Assembly: GCA_023423895.1 (NCBI GenBank)
Contig: JAFAER010000102.1
Span: 3,991 to 67,990 of the forward strand
Length of the DNA: 64,000 bases
Direction of reading: 5' to 3'
Origin: Pseudomonadota bacterium
GTDB taxonomy: Bacteria > Myxococcota_A > Polyangia > Polyangiales > Polyangiaceae
Under the pieces are notes generated by a model that saw nothing but the letters and a program-made list of their open reading frames with translations, had not been told where the DNA came from and searched no databases. Of the stretch, positions 58,895-64,000 are shown one piece after another. Each line of letters begins with the position of its first letter. The stretch's first letter is position 1. The translations under genes were made by a program, and so were the position numbers.

Positions 58895-59412
58895 CAGCGA
58901 TTGCACGTCCTCGACGCGAGCACCGGGCTCACGATGGTGTCGCAACGAACGCGGACGCTGGCGAGCATCCACTCGACGCTCGGGCGAGCCCGCTCGAAGG
59001 AGTCTTTCGCGCCGCCGGCCTCGACGAGGAAAAGCCTGCCCTGCGCGGGAAAAATCGACACCCAGTAGGCGAACGGCTTGTCGCCTTCGTCGTGACCGAA
59101 CTTGAGCAGCTTGCCCGCCGTGCCGTCGCGCGAACGGACGTCCTCGGAGTCGAGCAAGGCGTAGCCGGAGACATCGCGTAGCTGCAGCGTGACGGCCTGC
59201 GTCCAGAACGCGAGGTCGCCGCGCTTCTCGTCGTCGACGACACGCACGGCGACGACGACACCTTCGGGCGTGGTCGCGCGATAGTCGTAGGTCGCCTGGT
59301 TCTCGAGAGGCACGAACCCGGGCGCCGTCTTCACGTCGAACGGTCGGCCGCAACCGGCGACCGCCGCGAGCAGGACGAGGAGCGTGATGCGGACGATCGT
59401 GCGAATCATCAT
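58891..59412 (-). CDS. Small lipoprotein, unrecognised
   Basis: 173 residues from the ATG at 59412, which overlaps the DUF4349 stop as ATGA. The signal peptide ends LAAVAGCGRP (lipobox at about Cys20). The body (VKTAPGFVPLENQATYDYRA, VVVAVRVVDDEKRGDLAFW, YALLDSEDVRSRDGTAGKL, AYWVSIFPAQGRLFLVEAGG) is a beta-rich domain like those that read as serine/threonine-kinase-associated or stress lipoproteins, but I give it no name. It is co-translated with the DUF4349 lipoprotein and should act with it at the inner or outer membrane. Confidence 0.8.
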   Translation of the reverse strand: MMIRTIVRITLLVLLAAVAGCGRPFDVKTAPGFVPLENQATYDYRATTPEGVVVAVRVVDDEKRGDLAFWTQAVTLQLRDVSGYALLDSEDVRSRDGTAGKLLKFGHDEGDKPFAYWVSIFPAQGRLFLVEAGGAKDSFERARPSVEWMLASVRVRCDTIVSPVLASRTCNRW

Positions 59413-60320
59413 TTCTCCTCCGAGAGGGAGAGCAGCGACGGAAGGTTCAGCGCCCCGAGCCACGGGAACGGCAGACGCGCCCGTGCCGTCTGGATGGCAG
59501 CGCCGCGCGGCTCGAAGACGACCGTGATCGTCGAGAGCGCGATCTTGTCCTTCAAGACCTTCATCCGACCCTCGAGCAGCTCGAGCTCCTGCGTCACGCG
59601 ATGGAGCTCTTTTTCGATCTCGAGCGCGTCCTTGACGTTCGCCTTGGCGAGGAGATCCGTGAGGCGCCTCTGCATCGCGCGGGCGTTCTTGATGCGGATC
59701 TCGAGATCGACGTGCTCGTCGGTGACGTCCTGCGCCTGGATCTCGCGATGGAGGACGTCGCCGACCTTGTCGATCGCGGCGAGCGTCGTCTCGAAACGCC
59801 CGCGCGGGACACGGACGGTGATCTCGCGGTCGCGCTTCTGGCCGAGGAAGCCGCCGTTGTCGCGCGCGATCTTCTCCACGGCAGCGAGGCCCTGATCGAC
59901 CTGATAGACGGCCATCGTGAAGCGGGCCGTGTAGATGACGAGGTCGCGCGTCTGCGCGGGCTCCTTCGTCGGTTCCGCTCTTTCGGCTCGTGACGCCGCC
60001 GTAGGAGGAGCGGCCGCCTGCGGCTGCTCCTGCGGCGGCGGCGGCGACATCGGTGGCGGAGAAGAGAGCGCGGGCTGCGGCTCGGGAGCCTCCGCCTGGC
60101 GAACCTCCTCTTCCCGGTCGTCGCTGCTCGCGGTGGCGGTGCGGGCAGAGGCGGACGCCGGGACGGACTGCAGCGACGTTCCCCCGGTCTGGGGGTATCC
60201 CCCGGCCGGCGTCTGGGCCGCGTAGGTCTTCGAATCGTAGGAACCACCACACCCGACGACCGCGGACGTCGAGGACATCGCGACGAAGAGGACCGCCGCC
60301 GCGGTCAGACCTGACCTCAT
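59409..60320 (-). CDS. DUF4349 lipoprotein
   Basis: 303 residues from the ATG at 60320, with CGGAGG 6 bases upstream. The signal peptide ends SAVVGCGGS (lipobox at Cys24). A disordered Pro/Gln/Ala-rich region (to about residue 120) precedes the DUF4349 domain (about 122-265). That domain begins RDLVIYTARFTMAVYQVDQG and includes ARDNGGFLGQKRDREITVRV, then a long amphipathic coiled coil (VDLEIRIKNARAMQRRLTDL, LEIEKELHRVTQELELLEGR). DUF4349 members usually carry a C-terminal transmembrane segment; here only PFPWLGALNLPSLLSL remains, too short for a clear one. The domain is of unknown function, at the cell envelope. Confidence 0.88.
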   Translation of the reverse strand: MRSGLTAAAVLFVAMSSTSAVVGCGGSYDSKTYAAQTPAGGYPQTGGTSLQSVPASASARTATASSDDREEEVRQAEAPEPQPALSSPPPMSPPPPQEQPQAAAPPTAASRAERAEPTKEPAQTRDLVIYTARFTMAVYQVDQGLAAVEKIARDNGGFLGQKRDREITVRVPRGRFETTLAAIDKVGDVLHREIQAQDVTDEHVDLEIRIKNARAMQRRLTDLLAKANVKDALEIEKELHRVTQELELLEGRMKVLKDKIALSTITVVFEPRGAAIQTARARLPFPWLGALNLPSLLSLSEEK

Positions 60321-60558
60321 GAAGCCTCCGTGCAGAATGGAACCGAAGCGAGCTCCGAGCCGTGATTCGAAGCCAAAGGCGCGCTCGCTCCCCTGAACGG
60401 AGCACGGCGCACGCGCCTTACACTCGCGGTCTCTGCCGGCGCTCCGGTCCGTAAAGGCGGCGCCGAGGAGGCCGCGCTTGCGATCGCGGGCCTGGCTGGG
60501 GTAATGAGCTGTCCCTTTTGCCGCGCGAGTGATCTCGCGCACCCGTCAGGAGACAGCG

Positions 60559-61014
60559 ATGAAGACCCCGATCTCAGCAGTCAAGGATCAGTTCGGCGAC
60601 AAGGCGAAGCTCGTCTCGGAGCTCGAGAAGTTCACCAAGGACGAGGACCTCTGGGTCTCCCGCCTCAACACGAACAAGGGCCTCGCCCACGTCTCCAACG
60701 CGAAGCTCCTTCGCCTCCACAAGACCTTCACGACCGTGAAGGAGAAGTTCGGTTCGCGCGCGAAGCTCATCGACGCGATCGCCGAGCTCGAGAAGCGCGC
60801 CAAGGACGAGGGCTTCAAGACCCGCCTCGGTAACTACCCCGTTCCGCGCCTCTGGGACATGTACCAGTCCGTCTCGAAGCGCGTCGCGGCCCCCGAGAAG
60901 GCGGCGAAGCGAGCGGCTTCCCCGCGGCCGGCAAAGGCAGAGAAGAAGCCCGCGCCGAAGAAGAAGGCGGCTGCCGCGCCGAAGAAGGCTGCTGCGGCGA
61001 AGAAGAAGCGCTGA
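60559..61014 (+). CDS. H1-like protein with Lys/Ala/Pro C-terminal tail
   Basis: 151 residues from the ATG at 60559, with a strong CAGGAGA ribosome site. The first 105 residues are a compact, mostly helical module (VKDQFGDKAKLVSELEKFTK, LNTNKGLAHVSNAKLLRLHK, KEKFGSRAKLIDAIAELEKR) that contains two similar FGxxAKLxxxxxxL segments, so it may be an internal duplication. The last 45 residues are a histone H1-like tail of Lys, Ala and Pro (KAEKKPAPKKKAAAAPKKAA). Such tails bind DNA electrostatically, so a nucleoid-associated role is plausible. No named family is recognised for the head. It is transcribed alone. Confidence 0.85.
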   Translation: MKTPISAVKDQFGDKAKLVSELEKFTKDEDLWVSRLNTNKGLAHVSNAKLLRLHKTFTTVKEKFGSRAKLIDAIAELEKRAKDEGFKTRLGNYPVPRLWDMYQSVSKRVAAPEKAAKRAASPRPAKAEKKPAPKKKAAAAPKKAAAAKKKR

Positions 61015-61132
61015 TCTTCGTCAGCACGGAGCCCGAGGAGTCGGGCGACACGGCCGCGACGCTCGAGGGCGCTCGCGGCCGCGCTGCATTTTCGGCTGAA
61101 CGACGGCGGCTTCATGTAGCCTGCTGGACGCC

Positions 61133-61642
61133 ATGCCCGAAGTCACCCTGCGCCACGAGATCGACACCGACGAGGAGACGTTCTGGTCGAAGATCGTCTT
61201 CAACGAAGAGTTCAACAAGAAGCTCTACGAGGGCGCTCTCAAGTTCCCCGGTTGGAAGCTCGTCGATTCGAAGGAAGACGACGCGAAGATCGTCCGCCGC
61301 GTCCAGGTCGATCCTCCCGTGGGCGACCTGCCCGGCCCCGTGAAGAAGGTGATCGGCGACCGCCTCGCCTACACGGAGGAGGGCACGTTCGACAAGAACG
61401 CGAAGCGCTACACCTTCAAGGTCACGCCGAGCACGATGGCCGAGAAGACCAAGGTGAGCGGCGAGCTCTGGGTCGAGAAGATCGGCGACAAGAAGATCCG
61501 CCGCCTGTGCCGGATCTCCGTCGAAGTGAAGGTCTTCATGGTCGGCGGCATGGTCGAAGACCGCATCATGCAGGACCTCCGCTCGTCGTACGACAACAGC
61601 ACCGCGTACACGAACCAGTACATCAAAGAGAACGGCCTCTAG
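61133..61642 (+). CDS. DUF2505-family protein
   Basis: 169 residues from the ATG at 61133. It matches the DUF2505 pattern: EVTLRHEIDTDEETFWSKIV at the start, NKKLYEGALKFPGWKLVDSK and KVIGDRLAYTEEGTFDKNAK in the middle. The end reads MVEDRIMQDLRSSYDNSTAY. The fold is START/SRPBCC-like, a helix-grip that holds a hydrophobic ligand, but no ligand is known. It is cytoplasmic with no signal peptide. It is convergent with the LysR fragment. Confidence 0.88.
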   Translation: MPEVTLRHEIDTDEETFWSKIVFNEEFNKKLYEGALKFPGWKLVDSKEDDAKIVRRVQVDPPVGDLPGPVKKVIGDRLAYTEEGTFDKNAKRYTFKVTPSTMAEKTKVSGELWVEKIGDKKIRRLCRISVEVKVFMVGGMVEDRIMQDLRSSYDNSTAYTNQYIKENGL

Positions 61643-61659
61643 CCGTTCGCTCGCTCGCG

Positions 61660-62079
61660 TCAGTGGCGGAAGAGCGTCTGGCGTGCAGCTCCTGCGATGA
61701 GCTGCACCGCCGGGTGCACGAGGCGTCGTTCGACCGTGACGACGTAGAAGCGTTGCCGGAGCGGCTTGAGGGAGCCGATGCAGCGGAAGCCCTGCGGGAG
61801 CACCGTCTCGAGCGCGATCGCGTCAGGCGCGACGAACACACCCGCTCCGGCCTGGGCGAAGACACTCATGAGCGCCGGGTCCTGGAACTCGCCGACGACG
61901 CGCGGGACGATCTCGCGCGCGTGCAGCCACTCGTCGATGTCGCGCCGGAGCGACGTCCCCGGAGCCGGCAGCAGCATCGGCGCGCCGTGGAGTGACTTCG
62001 GGAAGTCCTTTCGCGTCCGCGTCGCGCGGGCGAGCTTCGCCTCACCGAAGACGCTCAGGGGAACGGATCGACGGGTCAT
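61660..62079 (-). pseudogene. C-terminal fragment of a LysR/NhaR-type regulator
   Basis: 139 residues beginning at an ATG (62079) that falls inside the effector domain. LSVFGEAKLAR, FPKSLHGAPMLLPAPGTSL, WLHAREIVPRVVGEFQDPAL and AGAGVFVAPDAIALETVLPQ match the second half of the NhaR/LysR substrate-binding domain. The winged-helix DNA-binding domain and the first half of the effector domain (about 150 residues) are absent, and upstream of 62079 the sequence is antisense to the TerC gene. The fragment cannot bind DNA as it stands. It meets the 5' end of the TerC frame at the same point, which suggests one deletion or rearrangement joined the two. Confidence 0.75.
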
Positions 62080-62118
62080 CTCGGCCTGTGGGTCTCGTTC
62101 GCCCTGCCTGTCCTCGTT

Positions 62119-63042
62119 TTGCTCGTGCTCGACCTCGGGCTGTTCCTTCGTTCGAAGCGAGAGCCCACGATGAAGGAGTCGCTCGCCTGGACGCTCGTCT
62201 GGGCTGGCCTCGCCGGGATCTTCGGGATCGCGGTGACCGCATCGCTCGGCGCGCAAGAAGGGCTCTCCTTCTTCACCGCCTACGTCGTCGAGCAGGCACT
62301 CTCGGTCGACAACCTGTTCGTCTTCCTGCTCGTCTTCGGCGAGCTCGCCGTCCCTGGTCCCGCGCGCAAGCGTGCCCTGGCGTGGGGCGTCCTCGGCGCG
62401 CTGGTGCTCCGCGTCGTGATGCTCGCCGCAGGCGGCGTCTTCCTCGAGCACTTTCACGCGCTCGCGTGGGCGCTCGGCGCGCTGCTCGTCGCGATGGGTA
62501 TCCGCGCAGGCCTCCGGCTCCGGCGCGAGGCTTCGGGGCACGGTTCGCCCGGCGAGCACGGCTCGACGGACCATCACGCGAAGGGCGCCGCGGCGCGGCT
62601 CCTCGGGCGCTGGCTCCCGGTGCACGATGCGTTCGACGGTGACCGCTTCACCACCGAGATCGGCGGCAGGCGCTTCGCGACACCGCTCCTCGTTGCGGTG
62701 GTGACGATCCTCTTCGCAGACGTCGTCTTCGCGCTCGACTCGATCCCGGCGGTGCTCGGCGTGTCGATCGATCCGGTCGTCGTCGTGACGTCGAACGTGT
62801 TCGCCGTGCTCGGGCTGCGCTCGATGTTCTTCCTCGTCTCCGGCCTGCTCTCGCGCCTCAGGTACCTGCCACACGGTCTTGCCGCCGTGCTCGTCGTGGT
62901 CGGCGGCAAGATGCTCGTCGGCGCGTTCGTCGACATCCCGACGTGGCTCTCTCTTTCGTCCGTGCTCGCCGTCCTCGGCGTTGCCGTCGTCGCGTCGCTC
63001 CGCGCGTCTCGGTCCGACGTGGCGGCGCGCGCCGCGCACTGA
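62119..63042 (+). CDS. TerC/Alx-family membrane protein, apparently missing its normal start
   Basis: Family signatures: VVEQALSVDNLFVFLLVFGE, FADVVFALDSIPAVLGV and the last pair of hydrophobic segments, with about nine hydrophobic segments in all. Alx/TerC proteins act in manganese or metal-ion export and envelope homeostasis. The recognisable similarity begins earlier, at GLWVSFALPVLVLLVLDLG (from about 62083). Yet no ATG or GTG lies in frame there, so the listed TTG at 62119 is only the first formal start. An ATG at 62170 (MKESLAW) would lose the first membrane segment. The 5' end seems to be cut by the event that also truncated the LysR gene. If TTG or CTG starts are used, a nearly full protein is possible. 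Confidence 0.78.
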   Translation: MLVLDLGLFLRSKREPTMKESLAWTLVWAGLAGIFGIAVTASLGAQEGLSFFTAYVVEQALSVDNLFVFLLVFGELAVPGPARKRALAWGVLGALVLRVVMLAAGGVFLEHFHALAWALGALLVAMGIRAGLRLRREASGHGSPGEHGSTDHHAKGAAARLLGRWLPVHDAFDGDRFTTEIGGRRFATPLLVAVVTILFADVVFALDSIPAVLGVSIDPVVVVTSNVFAVLGLRSMFFLVSGLLSRLRYLPHGLAAVLVVVGGKMLVGAFVDIPTWLSLSSVLAVLGVAVVASLRASRSDVAARAAH

Positions 63043-63140
63043 CGAGCGTGTTCATCGCCGGCTCGAGCTCGGACGCCGAGCTCGCCGCGACGTCTCTCTC
63101 CATCCCATGCGTTTCTGCCCCACGAAAGGAAGACCCCAAA

Positions 63141-63566
63141 ATGCTGAACGATCGCGACTACACCCTGATCCTCGACAAGAGCGGCAGCATGTCGACGAAG
63201 GACCAGCCCGGAGGCCGTAGCCGCTGGGCGGCCGCGCGCGAGAGTGCGCAGGCGCTCGCTGTGAAGTGCGAAGAGCTCGATGCCGACGGCCTCACGCTCT
63301 ACGTCTTCGGCAGCCGCTTCCGACGCTACGAGAACGTGACCTCCGACCGCGTCCTGCAAGTGTTCACGGAGAACGAGCCGAGCGGCGGGACCGATCTCGC
63401 CGGCGTCCTGTCCCACGCCTTCGGCTCGTACTTCGAGCGCCGTGCGAAGGGCGCGGCGAGGCCGGAGACCATCCTCGTCGTGACCGACGGCGAGCCTGAC
63501 GATCCGCGCGCGGTGATGAGACGTCCGCGCGACGGGCGGATCGCGAAAGTGAAGCCCGGTGCGTGA
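63141..63566 (+). CDS. VWA-domain protein, apparently C-terminally truncated
   Basis: 141 residues from the ATG at 63141 with an AAGGAAG ribosome site. The metal-ion-dependent adhesion site motif is intact: DKSGSM at Asp12-Met17, Thr in SGGTDLAG and Asp in VVTDGEPDD. This family of stand-alone cytoplasmic VWA proteins usually continues for another 70-90 residues after VVTDGEPDD with NAANRM.. and GDD.. segments. Here the chain turns into RPRDGRIAKVKPGA and stops. Truncation by a local deletion is more likely than a natural short form, but a sequencing error is possible. It lies 98 bases after the TerC gene; VWA and TerC proteins often belong to the same tellurium/stress cluster. Confidence 0.78.
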   Translation: MLNDRDYTLILDKSGSMSTKDQPGGRSRWAAARESAQALAVKCEELDADGLTLYVFGSRFRRYENVTSDRVLQVFTENEPSGGTDLAGVLSHAFGSYFERRAKGAARPETILVVTDGEPDDPRAVMRRPRDGRIAKVKPGA

Positions 63567-63621
63567 GCGACAGAAGTCGACCGGTCCGCACAAGCGCTGT
63601 AATTGCGCCGAGTTCGGACCG

Positions 63622-63638
63622 TTTACGGTTCTTTACGG
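63622..63638 (+). promoter_or_regulatory. Direct-repeat TTTACGG pair, possible operator
   Basis: TTTACGG at 63622-63628 and 63632-63638, start to start exactly 10 bases, one helical turn, in the gap before the lipoprotein at 63695. This spacing is common for operator half-sites of dimeric or tandem regulators. No known regulator is identified. Confidence 0.35.
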
Positions 63639-63694
63639 GCTCCGTTGGACGGAACGGCCCTCCTCTCGCGTCATACTCGGGCGGAGGTCACTGG

Positions 63695-64000
63695 ATGAAG
63701 CTCGTTCGAAGCATCGCTCTCTCGCTTTCGGTTGCCAGTATGTCGGTGTTCGCCGTGGCTTGCGGCGGCACGGTCGAACAGCCGCAGACGAGCGCCAGCG
63801 CGGGGACGAAGGCGCCCATCGGTACGAGCACGCACGGCGTCGTGAAGCTCGTCGGGGACGCGCTCGGCGAGGTGCCGCTCCGGCCGGAGCAGCGTACGGA
63901 GATCGAGAAGCTCGCGTCCGAAGCCGAAGCGCGGCACGCGCCGATCGCGGACGCACGCAAGGAGATGATGCTGGCGTTCGCTGATCAGGTCGAGCAGGGC
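63695..64000 (+). CDS. Lipoprotein, partial at the right edge, possibly Spy/CpxP-like
   Basis: From the ATG at 63695, 102 codons are visible and the frame is still open at base 64000. A GGAGG site lies 8 bases before the ATG. The signal peptide ends SVFAVACGG (lipobox at about Cys23). VKLVGDALGEVPLRPEQRTE and IEKLASEAEARHAPIADARK resemble the LTPEQ-type helices of Spy/CpxP-like periplasmic stress chaperones, which bind metals or unfolded protein. Only the start is seen, so the assignment is tentative. Confidence 0.6.
   Translation, partial: MKLVRSIALSLSVASMSVFAVACGGTVEQPQTSASAGTKAPIGTSTHGVVKLVGDALGEVPLRPEQRTEIEKLASEAEARHAPIADARKEMMLAFADQVEQG

Noticed and set aside
62080..63039. Upstream extension of the LysR fragment as one 459-codon gene
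   Set aside because: The extension is antisense to TerC and has no LysR features. A winged-helix domain is required and not there.

Overview
The window looks like chromosomal DNA of a GC-rich myxobacterium (Myxococcota, probably a Polyangia-type lineage). The reasons are very high third-position GC, three Hanks-type Ser/Thr kinases, many Asp/Gly/Ala-rich surface lipoproteins (RCC1-like, WGSGP propeller-like, Cys-rich), an ECF sigma factor with a membrane partner, a lysine-tailed chromatin-like protein and many 4-base stop/start overlaps. I recognise no rRNA, tRNA, CRISPR array, prophage or insertion sequence. No species is assigned.

Layout. 1-3132 (minus): a sugar N-acetyltransferase, a PECR-like reductase and a TMTC-like membrane protein that runs off the left edge. 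3258-8726: RNase HI, phosphoglycerate mutase, a PEGA-domain kinase overlapping a LysM protein, and a peroxiredoxin. 8772-15194 (minus): LuxR regulator, GH43 glycosidase, thiolase, and a dehydrogenase-hydratase fusion. 15322-17053: a membrane Ser/Thr kinase broken by a 19-bp tandem duplication. 17088-26032: the most interesting block, a five-gene minus-strand operon of surface lipoproteins headed by a membrane protein, an outer-membrane-like gene, and an ECF sigma factor followed by a paralogue of that membrane protein. The promoter regions of the operon and of the sigma gene share an identical bipartite element with identical spacing to the start codon, which suggests an autoregulated sigma factor driving a surface-protein operon.

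26202-36508: outer-membrane-like protein, CHASE3 chemoreceptor, third kinase, GluQRS, the ergothioneine pair EgtB/EgtD, a small anchored protein, and a fused monooxygenase/OYE enzyme of the 2-aminobenzoyl-CoA (salicylyl-CoA) type. 36752-37798: a small orphan gene beside about 0.8 kb without a convincing gene. 37799-49965: a surface-glycan-modification-like region (MBOAT acyltransferase, two related SGNH hydrolases, a toroid protein, small membrane proteins, lipoproteins, HTTM protein). 49986-61642: housekeeping and envelope genes (NAPRTase, propeller lipoprotein, lytic transglycosylase, CPBP protease, GltX, DUF2752, DUF4190, DUF4349, H1-like and DUF2505 proteins). 61660-64000: three genes with signs of damage or truncation (a LysR C-terminal fragment abutting a TerC gene that lacks a normal start, and a VWA protein that stops early), then a lipoprotein cut by the right edge.

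Two themes recur. Many start codons have no Shine-Dalgarno sequence but a -10-like hexamer 6-12 bases upstream, suggesting leaderless transcripts. Short heptanucleotide tandem arrays sit in several intergenic gaps.
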